The translations under genes and the position numbers were made by a program. Positions 15,540 to 30,140 of a stretch of DNA of 64,000 nt are shown here, piece by piece. The DNA lies in NCBI GenBank assembly GCA_963754065.1, contig CAVWFH010000016.1, positions 1-64,000 on the forward strand. The letters are read 5' to 3'. Every line of letters begins with the position of its first letter. Positions within the stretch are counted from its first letter, which is position 1. A model generated the notes under the pieces. That model was given only the letters and a program-made list of their open reading frames with translations, made no database searches and had not been told where the DNA came from. Origin of the DNA: JALORV01 sp963754065 (lineage in GTDB: Bacteria; Pseudomonadota; Gammaproteobacteria; Burkholderiales; Burkholderiaceae_F).

Positions 15540-16259
15540 TTGGCTCAATCTGCTGACCCCCGTCAAAACCATCTACTCGCTTCGTTGCCTGACGCCGAGT
15601 GGGCACGCTGGCAACCTCACCTTGAGTTAGTCAACATGCCACTCGGCAAGGTGCTTTACGAATCCGGCGGCAAGCTGGCTCACGTGTACTTTCCGACGAC
15701 AGCGATCGTGTCGCTGCTCTACGTCATGGAAGACGGCGCGTCGGCCGAGATTGCGGTGGTCGGACATGACGGTGTGGTCGGCGTATCGCTCTTCATGGGC
15801 GGCGAATCCACCACGAGTCGCGCGGTCGTGCAAAGTGCCGGCCATGGGTATCGATTGAAGTCCAGCCTGATGATGCAGGAGTTCAACCGGGGAGGGCCGG
15901 CCCTGCACCTGCTGCTGCGCTACACCCAGGCCCTCATTACTCAGATGGCGCAGACGGCTGTGTGCAACCGCCACCACTCACTCGATCAGCAACTGTGCCG
16001 CTGGCTCCTACTGAGCCTCGATCGCCTGCATACCGACGAACTTGTGATGACCCAGGAGCTGATCGCCAACATGCTGGGTGTGCGCCGGGAAGGCGTGACC
16101 GAGGCGGCCGGCAACTTGCAGAAGGACGGTCTCATCCGTTATCGACGTGGACGCATCGCAGTGCTCGACCGCGCTGGCCTCGAGCAGCGCACGTGCGAGT
16201 GCTATGCCGTCGTCAGGAAGGAATATGAGCGGTTGCTGCCCGCGACGATGGCAACCTGA
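15540..16259 (+). CDS. Crp/Fnr-family transcriptional regulator (second copy)
   Basis: The 239-residue protein shows the same layout as the regulator at 5080: a beta-roll sensor domain (about 30-125, KLAHVYFPTTAIVSLL), a dimer helix and a helix-turn-helix (about 171-194, QELIANMLGVRREGVTEAAGNLQ). The recognition helix keeps the Arg-Glu pair that in Crp/Fnr proteins contacts a G-containing half-site. No cAMP-binding cassette is visible. Cys142 (QTAVCNR), Cys153 and a C-terminal CECY motif are possible redox or metal ligands. The start is a TTG at 15540 with GGAG upstream. A copy of the shared inverted repeat lies 101 bases before it. Confidence 0.9.
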   Translation: MAQSADPRQNHLLASLPDAEWARWQPHLELVNMPLGKVLYESGGKLAHVYFPTTAIVSLLYVMEDGASAEIAVVGHDGVVGVSLFMGGESTTSRAVVQSAGHGYRLKSSLMMQEFNRGGPALHLLLRYTQALITQMAQTAVCNRHHSLDQQLCRWLLLSLDRLHTDELVMTQELIANMLGVRREGVTEAAGNLQKDGLIRYRRGRIAVLDRAGLEQRTCECYAVVRKEYERLLPATMAT

Positions 16260-16309
16260 CTACGCTCGCGACCGACGACGCAGTCGGTTGCCTGAGTTCA
16301 CGAGCTGCG

Positions 16310-22057
<5,748 letters not shown>

Positions 22058-22183
22058 GGGTGGGATGGGCGCGGGCAGGAGAGCGCCGTTGTCGGGTGAT
22101 GTTACTCGGGGCGAATGGCATGCCGCTTGCGCCATCGGCCATTGGGAAAGGTTGGACGGACGACATGCTCGATGCGAGGCGGA

Positions 22184-22203
22184 TACTGTGAAAAAACACA
22201 GTA
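22184..22203 (-). promoter_or_regulatory. LexA (SOS) box upstream of uvrA
   Basis: TACTGT-GAAAAAAC-ACAGTA is a full 20-base match to the gamma/betaproteobacterial LexA operator, CTGT-N8-ACAG with both flanking TA steps. It precedes only the uvrA gene; no supported gene runs rightward from it. It predicts DNA-damage induction of this uvrA. Confidence 0.85.
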
Positions 22204-22315
22204 TATCGTCCGGACCGAGAGCTAGCGGTGAAAGGTGATGCGGGAGAGCAAGGTCGCGGTCGGCAGGCCGCATGAACTGGGCGCGCCGCGGAAAGCGGAC
22301 GCCAGCGCCAGGGAG

Positions 22316-22840
22316 CTAGTCCGCGCGCTTCGGCGCGGTGCTCGCGGCGTAACGGACGAAGTCGTCGAACTGGCGGGTAACCAGGCCCGGCGTCGGCCCG
22401 CGATCGACCTCGTCGCGGCGGTCGAACACCATGTCGGTGCCGACCTGGAGTCGCACCCAGCGCGGGTACGCGTACATGTAGCCGGTCAGGTGGTCGATCA
22501 CCATCAGGCTGGAGCCGCCGGGCAGCAGCATCTGCATCAGCTGCATGTTGACGGCCCGCGAAACCACGACCGCGCGCGACAGCGGGTAGCCGTCGCGACG
22601 GCATTCGACGACCAGCGGTGACGACGAGCGGCGCACATGCATGTCGAACATCGGCGTGACGCCGACGTACTTCGCTGAGGAGTTGCTGGCACGGCAGCTC
22701 ATGCCGTCGACTGTCTTGCCTTCGGCGTCGACGGTCTGGATGTTGACCTTCTGCGTCGGCTCACCGCTGAGCGTCGCGCAGCCCGACAGCAGGCCGAGCA
22801 CGAGCGCGGCAAGCAGTGGACGGCAAAGCAGACGGATCAT
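22316..22840 (-). CDS. Predicted lipoprotein
   Basis: The 174-residue protein starts MIRLLCRPLLAALVLGLLSGC, a type II signal with lipobox LSGC. The mature part begins ATLSGEPTQKVNIQTVDAEGK and continues with beta-rich segments (CRASNSSAKYVGVTP, PLVVECRRDGYP) resembling a PEGA-like beta sandwich, then a hydrophobic stretch (VIDHLTGYMYAYP) also seen in envelope lipoproteins with a conserved D-x-x-T-G motif. I cannot name a family with confidence. It stands alone; the upstream 205-base gap holds its promoter. Confidence 0.78.
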   Translation of the reverse strand: MIRLLCRPLLAALVLGLLSGCATLSGEPTQKVNIQTVDAEGKTVDGMSCRASNSSAKYVGVTPMFDMHVRRSSSPLVVECRRDGYPLSRAVVVSRAVNMQLMQMLLPGGSSLMVIDHLTGYMYAYPRWVRLQVGTDMVFDRRDEVDRGPTPGLVTRQFDDFVRYAASTAPKRAD

Positions 22841-23045
22841 CGGGTGGAGCCAGTCGGTAGGGACGTCGGTTGCAGGGGAAAGTGCGGGCCAGCGTACCGG
22901 GGGCGCAAGGCCGACACCCTCCGGCGAACGGATTAGCTGGCAGCGGGCTTCAGCCCCCCCTTTCGGGGTAGGCGAGGGTCGTCCCTGATACGAATCAAGC
23001 ACCTGGCGGCCCGGATCGCGGACGATCCGCGCCGGAGATGCCACC

Positions 23046-23387
23046 GTGAACGCGCTTCGTCTGCTTGCCCCTGCCATCGCCTTGCTGGTGCTGGCGGCGC
23101 ATTTCTGGCGCGCCCAGTGGTGGCCGCTTGCTGCCGCCTGTGTCGCCCTGGTGGGCCTGCTCGTGCTGCGTCGACCGTGGGTCGCGCGCTTGGTGCAGAC
23201 CGCCCTGATGCTTGGGACCATCGAGTGGCTGCGCACATTGGCGGCGCTGGCGGCAGCGCGGATGGCCCTCGGGCAGCCGTACACCCGGATGAGCCTGATC
23301 CTTGGCGCAGTCGCGCTGGCCACACTGGCCAGCGCGCTGGTGTTCCGTGCAAGTGCGCTGCGGGAGCGCTACGGCCTCGGCCGATGA
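23046..23387 (+). CDS. Small integral membrane protein
   Basis: The 113-residue protein is almost entirely hydrophobic, with about four helices (ALRLLAPAIALLVLAAHFW, PLAAACVALVGLLVL, LVQTALMLGTIEWLRTLAAL, LILGAVALATLASALVF) and short Arg-rich loops. No family is recognised. The start is a GTG at 23046 with GGAG eight bases upstream. It runs toward the M20 peptidase gene, with ten bases between the two stops. Confidence 0.75.
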   Translation: MNALRLLAPAIALLVLAAHFWRAQWWPLAAACVALVGLLVLRRPWVARLVQTALMLGTIEWLRTLAALAAARMALGQPYTRMSLILGAVALATLASALVFRASALRERYGLGR

Positions 23388-23396
23388 AGTGCCGAG

Positions 23397-24587
23397 CTAG
23401 CGGCCGAGATACTTCTCGACCAGCCGGATCCAGTAGGTCGCGCCGAGCGGAATCAGCTCGTCATTGAAGTCATAGCTGGGGTTGTGCAGCATGCACGGCC
23501 CGAGCCCGTGGCCTGATGCGCGATGCGTGCCGTCTCCGTTGCCGATGAAGACATACGCGCCGGGCCGGACCTTCAGCATGAAGGCGAAGTCTTCCGAGCC
23601 CATGGTCGGCTCGATCCCGCGCACGACGTTGTCGCCGCCGACGATGTCGTCCATCACCGTGGCGGCGAACTCGGCTTCGGTCGCGTGGTTGACCGTCGGC
23701 GGGTAGTTCCACTGGAAGTCGACATGCGACTCTGCCCCATGCGCCGCCGCGGTCATCTGCACGATGCGACGCATGTGCTCCTCGACCTGCGCGGTCACCG
23801 CGTCGCTAAACGTACGCACGGTGCCGGAAATGAAGGCGCTATCCGGCACCACGTTGGTGGCGTCGCCCGCACGAATGATCGTCACCGAGAGCACCGCGGC
23901 GTCGATCGGTTTCTTGACGCGCGTGATGATGGCCTGCAGTCCGTTGACCACCTGCACGGCGACGAACACCGGGTCGACACCCAGGTGCGGCATCGCCGCG
24001 TGCGCGCCCTTGCCCCTGATCGTGATCTCGAATTCGTTGGCTGACGCCATCGCCGGGCCGGGGGCAACGCCGAACTGACCGACCTTCAGGTTCGGCCAGT
24101 TGTGCATGCCGAACACCGCATCGCACGGAAAGCGCTCGAACAGACCGTCGTCGATCATCCGCTGTGCGCCGGCGCCGCCTTCCTCGGCCGGCTGGAAGAT
24201 CAGGTGCACGGACCCGTCGAAGGGCCGGGTCTCCGCCAGGTAACGGGCGGCCGCCAGCAGCATCGCCGTGTGGCCGTCGTGGCCGCAGGCATGCATTTTC
24301 CCCGCGTGGGTCGACCGATGCGCGAACTCGTTCAGTTCCTGGATCGGCAGCGCGTCCATGTCGGCGCGCAGCCCGATCGAGCGCGGAGACGTGCCATGGC
24401 GCAAAGTCCCGACCACGCCCGTGCCGCCCAGCCCGCGGGTCACGCTGATGCCCCATTCGGTGAGCTTCGCCGCAACCAGGTCACTGGTGCGACTTTCCTC
24501 GAAGCGCAGTTCGGGATGGGCGTGGATGTCGCGACGGATCTGCTGGATCTCGGCGCGGAACTGGACAACTCGGTCGATCAGTTGCAT
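23397..24587 (-). CDS. M20 family amidohydrolase (hippurate hydrolase / IAA-amino acid hydrolase type)
   Basis: The 396-residue protein is an M20D-type metallopeptidase: RRDIHAHPELRFEE, RADMDALPI, the metal motif HACGHDGHTAML, QPAEEGGAGA and the C-terminal MGSEDFAFML and LHNPSYDFND. It should hydrolyse N-acyl or N-aroyl amino acids with a two-metal centre; the exact substrate cannot be read from sequence. ATG 24587 has GAGG upstream and matches the family N-terminus (MQLIDRVVQFRAEIQQIRRDIH). It is divergent from argE; the 116-base gap must hold both promoters. Confidence 0.93.
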   Translation of the reverse strand: MQLIDRVVQFRAEIQQIRRDIHAHPELRFEESRTSDLVAAKLTEWGISVTRGLGGTGVVGTLRHGTSPRSIGLRADMDALPIQELNEFAHRSTHAGKMHACGHDGHTAMLLAAARYLAETRPFDGSVHLIFQPAEEGGAGAQRMIDDGLFERFPCDAVFGMHNWPNLKVGQFGVAPGPAMASANEFEITIRGKGAHAAMPHLGVDPVFVAVQVVNGLQAIITRVKKPIDAAVLSVTIIRAGDATNVVPDSAFISGTVRTFSDAVTAQVEEHMRRIVQMTAAAHGAESHVDFQWNYPPTVNHATEAEFAATVMDDIVGGDNVVRGIEPTMGSEDFAFMLKVRPGAYVFIGNGDGTHRASGHGLGPCMLHNPSYDFNDELIPLGATYWIRLVEKYLGR

Positions 24588-24703
24588 GGAAAACCTCGGG
24601 GCGGGGCATCGATCGTACTGAAGCTCGCGCCGGTGCGCACCCGGGTCACCCCGACGCAGAGCCGTCCAGGCCCTAGAATCGAATCGATCCCGCAAGGACT
24701 TCC

Positions 24704-25915
24704 GTGAACAAGCCATTGCCCGCCGAAGCTGTCGTGCCATCCGCCGCCGCGTTGGAGATGATCGATCGGTTGATCGCATTTCCCACGGTCAGCCGCGATT
24801 CCAACCTCGGGCTGATCGAATTCGCACGCGACTACCTCGCGCGGCTTGGGGTGAAGTCGCACCTGGTGTACGACGCCGGTCGGGGCAAGGCCAACCTGTT
24901 TGCCACTCTCGCGGGCGACCCGGACCGTGTGAAGACCGGCGGGCTCGTGTTGTCCGGTCACACCGACACGGTACCCATCGATGGCCAGGACTGGACGAGC
25001 GACCCGTTCGTGGCCGCCCATCGCAACGGTCGCATTCACGGTCGCGGCACGGCCGACATGAAGGGCTTCATCGCGATCGCGCTGGCATGGGCGCCGCGCT
25101 TTCTGGCGGCGCAGGACCGCTTGCCGCTGCACCTGTCGCTGACCTATGACGAGGAGACCACCTTTCTCGGAGTGCGCGGACTGGTGGCGGATCTGGCCGA
25201 GCGCGGCATCCGGCCGGCGGGTTGCCTGATCGGCGAGCCGACCGACATGCAGGCGATCGTGGCGCACAAGGGCAAGCGCGATTTCTGTTGCCGCGTGCGC
25301 GGGCGCGAATCGCATTCGGCGCTGACGCCGGAGGGTGTCAATGCGATCGAGTTCGCGGCGCGGCTGATCGCCTTCATCCGCAACCTGGCCGATCGCCTGT
25401 CGCGCGATGAGCCGCGCGATGCGCGCTTCGCGGTTCCGTACAGCACGCTGCAGACCGGCGTGATCAACGGCGGCATTGCAGTCAACGTGGTGCCGCGCGA
25501 TTGCGAGTTCAAATTCGAGATGCGCAATCTGCCGGCGACGTCGCAGGACACACTGAGCCGGGAGATCATGGCCTTCGCCGAGCGCCATCTCGTTCCCGAG
25601 ATGCGCGCCGTGGCGGCCGATTCAGGCATCGAATTCGAACTCGGCATGGACGTGCCGGCGTTCGGCATCGCGCCCGATGCGCCGCTGGTTCGCTGGGCGC
25701 AGCAGGTGGCGCGCACCGCCGAGCGCGGGGTCGGCGCGGTCGGCTTCGGCACCGAGGCGAGCATTTTCTCGGAGGCCGGCATTCCGACGGTCGTGCTGGG
25801 GCCGGGCTCGATCGAGCAGGCGCACAAGCCCGACGAATACATCAGCTACGAACAGGTCGCTGCCTGCGAGCAATTGTTCGAACGCATGATCGCCGAGCCC
25901 TGGATGCCGCAATGA
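24704..25915 (+). CDS. argE: Acetylornithine deacetylase
   Basis: The 403-residue M20A protein has the ArgE landmarks: LIAFPTVSRDSN, LSGHTDTVPIDGQDW, GRGTADMKGFIA, YDEETTFLGVRGL, IGEPTDMQ, HKGKRDF and the late GPGSIEQAHKPDEYI. These supply the two zinc ligands and the catalytic Glu pair. It removes acetate from N-acetylornithine in linear arginine synthesis. The start is a GTG with AAGGA upstream. The stop overlaps the ATG of the next lipoprotein gene (ATGA), suggesting translational coupling. A role in another acyl-amino acid pathway is possible, since Burkholderiales usually also carry argJ. Confidence 0.92.
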   Translation: MNKPLPAEAVVPSAAALEMIDRLIAFPTVSRDSNLGLIEFARDYLARLGVKSHLVYDAGRGKANLFATLAGDPDRVKTGGLVLSGHTDTVPIDGQDWTSDPFVAAHRNGRIHGRGTADMKGFIAIALAWAPRFLAAQDRLPLHLSLTYDEETTFLGVRGLVADLAERGIRPAGCLIGEPTDMQAIVAHKGKRDFCCRVRGRESHSALTPEGVNAIEFAARLIAFIRNLADRLSRDEPRDARFAVPYSTLQTGVINGGIAVNVVPRDCEFKFEMRNLPATSQDTLSREIMAFAERHLVPEMRAVAADSGIEFELGMDVPAFGIAPDAPLVRWAQQVARTAERGVGAVGFGTEASIFSEAGIPTVVLGPGSIEQAHKPDEYISYEQVAACEQLFERMIAEPWMPQ

Positions 25916-26539
25916 AGAATCCGCAAACATCGGCCACGCGCCCGATCGCTGTCGCGATTGCGTCAGTCGCCTGTGCGCTGAGTGTTGTACTGAGCGCGGG
26001 TTGCAAGCCGAACGCTTCGGACAAGTCGGCGCCACCAGGTCCGGTGGCCAGCGAGTACGACGCAACGCCGACGGCAACCGCACCCGCCACGGCAGCGCCG
26101 GTCCCGAAAGCTCCGATGAAGGGCATCGTCGCCGGTGCCGGCGTTGATCCGAAGCGCACCGAAAGCCGAAGGCAAGCCGCCCACCCTCGACTTTGCTGTG
26201 CCGCGCACGGTGGCGGTGGGCAAGTCGGACGACGTGTCGTTCGTGATTCAGGGTGCCTCGATCGAACCGCGCAACCCCGAATCGGTGCGTCTGGTGCTGC
26301 TGGTGCGGATGAACAACCGGTCGGCCTACGGCGTCAATCTGTGGGATGCGAACTTCCGGCTGATCACGCACAACGCCGTGATCCCGGCCAACGGCGGACT
26401 CAATGTGCTGGTGGATCCGCGCAGCGATTCGATGCTGGAGCGCGTGCAGTTCGTCGTGCCGCTCACCTCGGTCCCGCGCGCGTTGAAACTCGAGCACGGT
26501 GGAGAGTCGGTGGAACTGCCACTGCGTTTTGTCTCATGA
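25912..26539 (+). pseudogene. Predicted lipoprotein with an apparent +1 frameshift
   Basis: The ATG at 25912 overlaps the argE stop and begins a lipoprotein signal (IAVAIASVACALSVVLSAGC) followed by a Pro/Ala-rich linker. The frame is lost near 26150-26175, and a frame shifted by one base continues with KAEGKPPTLDFAVPRTVAVG and a beta-rich domain (ANFRLITHNAVIPANGG) to the stop at 26539. Together they would give about 208 residues. That stop overlaps the ATG of the oxidoreductase gene in the same ATGA manner, and the downstream half looks intact. A single-base assembly error is at least as likely as a true mutation. The domain family is not recognised. Confidence 0.72.
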
Positions 26540-28602
26540 ACGAGACGATCGTCCGGGCGGCCTGTCCGCACGATTGTCCCGACACCTGCGCGATGCTGGT
26601 GACGGTAAAGCACGACCAGGGGAAACGCGTCGCGATCAAGGTGGCCGGGGACCCAACGCACCCGACCACTGCCGGCACGCTGTGCACCAAGGTCAGCCGT
26701 TACCTCGAGCGCACCTACCATCCTGATCGCCTGCTGCATCCGCTCAGGCGCGTCGGGCGCAAGGGCGAAGGACGCTTCGAGCGCGTCAGCTGGGACGAGG
26801 CGCTGGATGAGATCGCGACGCGTCTGAAAGCAATTGCCGCGATCGATCCGCAGCGCGTCGTCCCCTACAGCTATGCCGGCACGATGGGCATGGTCCAGGG
26901 CGAAGCGATGGCAGGCCGCTTCTTTCACAAGCTCGGCGCGAGTTTTCTGGATCGAACGATCTGCGCCACCGCTGGCGGCGAAGCGCTCACTGCCACGATC
27001 GGCACGCGCGACGGCACCGACATCGAGCAGTTCCAGAACGCGAAGCTGATCGTGTTCTGGGGAACGAATGCGATCGCGTCCAATTTGCACCTGTGGAGTC
27101 GCGCGCAGGAAGCGAAGCGCAATGGCGCGAAACTGATCGCCATCGATCCCTACCGTTCGCTGACGGCCGAAAAATGCCACCAGCACATCGCGCTGCTTCC
27201 CGGCACCGACGGCGCCTTTGCGCTCGGCGTCATGCATGTGCTGATCCGCGAGGGCTGGCTCGACCGTGACTACATCGAGCGCTACACGCTGGGTTTCGAT
27301 GCGCTGGCCGAGCGGGCACGCGAGTTCGAGCCGGCCCGCGTCGCTTCGATCTGCGGCATCAGTGCAGAAGAAATCGAGCAGTTCGCACGCGACTACTGGG
27401 AGATCCGCCCGGCAGCGATTCGCCTCAATTACGGCATGCAGCGCGCGGCCGGCGGCGGCAACGCGGTGCGGGCGGTGGCCTGCCTGCCCGCGCTCGCGGG
27501 CCACTGGCGTGATCCCGCCGGAGGGGTGCTGCTGTCGACCAGCGGCAACTACCCGGTCGATGCAGCGCGACTCTACCGTCCCGAGCTCCTGGATGGCCGC
27601 ACGCCGCGCACGATCAACATGTCAACGATCGGCCACGACCTGCTGCACGCCGATCCGCCGATCGATGCGCTGATCGTCTACAACAGCAACCCGGTCGCCG
27701 TCGCGCCGCAGTCGCGCGAAGTCGCGGTCGGCTTCGCGCGCGAGGATCTCTTCACCGTCGTGCTCGAACAGTTCCAGACCGATACTGCCGACTACGCCGA
27801 CTTCGTGCTGCCCGCGACGACGCAGCTCGAGCATATCGACGTGCACAAGTCGTACGGCCATCTTTACCTGCTGGCCAACAATCCCGCTATCGATCCGCTC
27901 GGCGAGGCGTTGCCGAACAGCGAGATCTTCCGTCGCCTGGCCACGAAAATGGGCTTCGCCGAGCCGGCGTTCCGCGAAACCGACGACGAGTTGGCAGCGC
28001 AGGCCTTCGCCCCGCACGGTCCGACGGCGAAGTTCAACTGGCCGCGGCTGAAGCAGGCTGGCTGGGAGCGGCTCGACCTTCCCTCGCGCCATGCGCCGTT
28101 CGCCGCAGGCAACTTCCCGACACCCTCGGGCAAGTGCGAGTTCCGTTCCGAATCGCTCGCGCGCATCGGCGTCGATCCGCTGCCGGCCTACGTTCCACCC
28201 AACGAAGGCCCGACCTCAAACCCGGCGCTCGCTGCCCGGTTCCCGCTGGCGATGATCTCGCCGCCGGCGCGCAACTTCCTCAATTCGAGTTTCGTCAATG
28301 TCACCAGCCTGCGTGCGACCGAAGGCGAACCGTCGCTCGAGGTCCACCCCGTTGATGCGGCCGAGCGGAACATCGCCGACGGCGACACGGTGCGCGTGTT
28401 CAACGATCGCGGATCGTTCGAACTGCGCGCCCGCGTGACCGACCGGGCGCGCCGTGGCTGCGTCGTGGCGCTGTCGATCTGGTGGAAGAAGCTCGCCACC
28501 GACGGGCGCAACGCCAACGAGGTCACGAGCCCCGCGCTGACCGACATCGGGCGCGCCCCGACCTTTTACGACTGCCTGGTCCAGGTCGAGCGCACGCACT
28601 GA
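26536..28602 (+). CDS. Molybdopterin-dependent oxidoreductase with N-terminal Fe-S site
   Basis: The 688-residue protein belongs to the DMSO reductase superfamily. Cys10, Cys14, Cys18 and Cys50 (CPHDCPDTC ... TLC) form the N-terminal [4Fe-4S] motif. Large molybdopterin-binding segments follow (RRVGRKGEGRFERVSWDEAL, FWGTNAIASNLH, IDPYRSLTAEKC, LIVYNSNPVAVAP), and a C-terminal cofactor-binding domain closes the protein (LEVHPVDAAERNIADGDTVRVFNDRG). RTICATAGGEAL may supply the Mo-ligand Cys. No Tat signal is present, so it is cytoplasmic. No subunit partner genes are adjacent, so the electron donor is unknown. It is translationally coupled to the lipoprotein gene before it. Confidence 0.9.
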   Translation: MNETIVRAACPHDCPDTCAMLVTVKHDQGKRVAIKVAGDPTHPTTAGTLCTKVSRYLERTYHPDRLLHPLRRVGRKGEGRFERVSWDEALDEIATRLKAIAAIDPQRVVPYSYAGTMGMVQGEAMAGRFFHKLGASFLDRTICATAGGEALTATIGTRDGTDIEQFQNAKLIVFWGTNAIASNLHLWSRAQEAKRNGAKLIAIDPYRSLTAEKCHQHIALLPGTDGAFALGVMHVLIREGWLDRDYIERYTLGFDALAERAREFEPARVASICGISAEEIEQFARDYWEIRPAAIRLNYGMQRAAGGGNAVRAVACLPALAGHWRDPAGGVLLSTSGNYPVDAARLYRPELLDGRTPRTINMSTIGHDLLHADPPIDALIVYNSNPVAVAPQSREVAVGFAREDLFTVVLEQFQTDTADYADFVLPATTQLEHIDVHKSYGHLYLLANNPAIDPLGEALPNSEIFRRLATKMGFAEPAFRETDDELAAQAFAPHGPTAKFNWPRLKQAGWERLDLPSRHAPFAAGNFPTPSGKCEFRSESLARIGVDPLPAYVPPNEGPTSNPALAARFPLAMISPPARNFLNSSFVNVTSLRATEGEPSLEVHPVDAAERNIADGDTVRVFNDRGSFELRARVTDRARRGCVVALSIWWKKLATDGRNANEVTSPALTDIGRAPTFYDCLVQVERTH

Positions 28603-28665
28603 CGATCCCGTTTGCGTCATGGCGCGGTCGGATAGATCGTCGACAATGAAACTGTTGATACTGGC

Positions 28666-30099
28666 GTGAAGATCCGTCCGATGGTGCGCGAGGGACGTTC
28701 ACTGTTCGAACTGCCGAGCTCGTCGGCGTATGACCCGGCGCGATGGGCCGAGGCCGCCTTCGACGTCTGGCAGGGCTCGTACCTCTCGCGCAGTGCGATC
28801 GCGCACGCGGCCGAGCGCCGCACGCGCGCGCTGGTCGACTATGCACGCGCCGCCTCGCCGTTCTACGCGCGGCGCTACCGACGCCTGCCCTTGGCCGGGG
28901 TCCCCCTTGCCGACCTTCCGACCGTCACCAAGCGCGAACTGATGGATGACTTCGATGCCGTCGTCACGCAGGACGGCGTGACGCGCCGAGCGGTGGAGGA
29001 CTTCATTGCCGAGCCTGAGCGCATCGGGCACGTGCTGAACGGCCGTTTCGGTGTCTGGACCAGTTCTGGCACCACCGGCATGCCCGGCTACTTCGTCCAC
29101 GATCCGGATGCGATGGCCGTGTACGACGCGCTCGAGGGGCAGCGCTTCCGCGGCGTGCGCTCGCCCACGGATCTCGTGCGGCAGCTGATGGAGGGCGATC
29201 GCTATGCGATGGTGGCTGCGACCGACGGGCACTACGCGGGGGTCGCGACGGTTGAGCGGATGCGCCACTGGGCACCGTGGATGGCCGATGCCGTTCGTGC
29301 GTTTGCCTTGTTGCAGCCGTGCTCGCAACTGGTGCTGCAGCTGAATGCGTATAGGCCGACGATACTGGCCACGTATCCCACGGCCGCAGAGATGCTGGCC
29401 GAGGAGCAGGAGGCTGGGCGGTTGCGATTGCGGCCGCGCGAAATCTGGACCGGCGGCGAGGTGCTGTCGGAACCGACGCGACTACGCGTGCAGCGGGCCT
29501 TCGGCTGCCGTGTGCGCAGCGCATACGGCGCCTCGGAGTTCCTGCCGATCGCCTGGGATTGCCTGCACCGCCGGCTGCACGTCAATGCCGACTGGGTCGT
29601 GCTGGAACCGGTCGACCGGCAGGGCCGGCCGGTCGAGCCCGGCACGCGTTCGCATTCGGTGCTGCTGACCAATCTGGCGAACCGCGTGCAGCCGCTGATC
29701 CGTTACGACCTCGGTGACTCGGTGACCGTGCATCCGGACCGCTGCCCGTGCGGCAGCCACTTTCCGTCGGTGTCGGTCGAGGGCCGCTGCGACGACACGC
29801 TGCGGCTGCCCGGTCGGCGCGGCGGCGAAGTCACGCTGGTTCCGCTGGCGCTTGAAACGGTGCTGGAGGAGGGTGCCGGCGCCCATGAGTTCCAGGTCGT
29901 GCAGCGCGCGGACGGCGCCCTCACGATTCATCTCGGGGCGCAGGACCAGCGACGCCGCGGGCCGGTCCGCGCCGCGCTGCGCCGGTACTTCGAGACCTGT
30001 GACGTCGGCCCGGTGGAAATCCTGATCTCGCGCCGCGGCCCGATGCGAGATCCGGCCAGCGGCAAGCTGCGCCGGGTCATCTGTCGGCTGGCGCACTGA
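28666..30099 (+). CDS. PaaK-like adenylate-forming enzyme (phenylacetate-CoA ligase / CapK family)
   Basis: The 477-residue protein has the ATP-phosphate loop GVWTSSGTTGMPGYF, an A5-like motif SAYGASEFLPIAWDC and YDLGDSVTVHPDRCPCG, all typical of the PaaK/CapK branch of adenylating enzymes. The CPCG segment resembles the metal-binding site in PaaK-like proteins. It should activate a carboxylic acid with ATP, then transfer it to CoA or another nucleophile; the acid is not predictable. The GTG at 28666 is used, and ATG 28681 is an alternative. It is probably not part of the oxidoreductase operon, being 63 bases downstream. Confidence 0.87.
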   Translation: MKIRPMVREGRSLFELPSSSAYDPARWAEAAFDVWQGSYLSRSAIAHAAERRTRALVDYARAASPFYARRYRRLPLAGVPLADLPTVTKRELMDDFDAVVTQDGVTRRAVEDFIAEPERIGHVLNGRFGVWTSSGTTGMPGYFVHDPDAMAVYDALEGQRFRGVRSPTDLVRQLMEGDRYAMVAATDGHYAGVATVERMRHWAPWMADAVRAFALLQPCSQLVLQLNAYRPTILATYPTAAEMLAEEQEAGRLRLRPREIWTGGEVLSEPTRLRVQRAFGCRVRSAYGASEFLPIAWDCLHRRLHVNADWVVLEPVDRQGRPVEPGTRSHSVLLTNLANRVQPLIRYDLGDSVTVHPDRCPCGSHFPSVSVEGRCDDTLRLPGRRGGEVTLVPLALETVLEEGAGAHEFQVVQRADGALTIHLGAQDQRRRGPVRAALRRYFETCDVGPVEILISRRGPMRDPASGKLRRVICRLAH

Positions 30100-30140
30100 G
30101 GGATTTCGCGGCCGATTGCGGGTTGGGCACAATCCGCAGC

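Noticed and set aside
25501..26535. A single very long fusion from inside argE to the molybdopterin enzyme
   Set aside because: The in-frame opening is accidental; argE, the lipoprotein and the oxidoreductase each have their own start, and the argE portion is the wrong frame.
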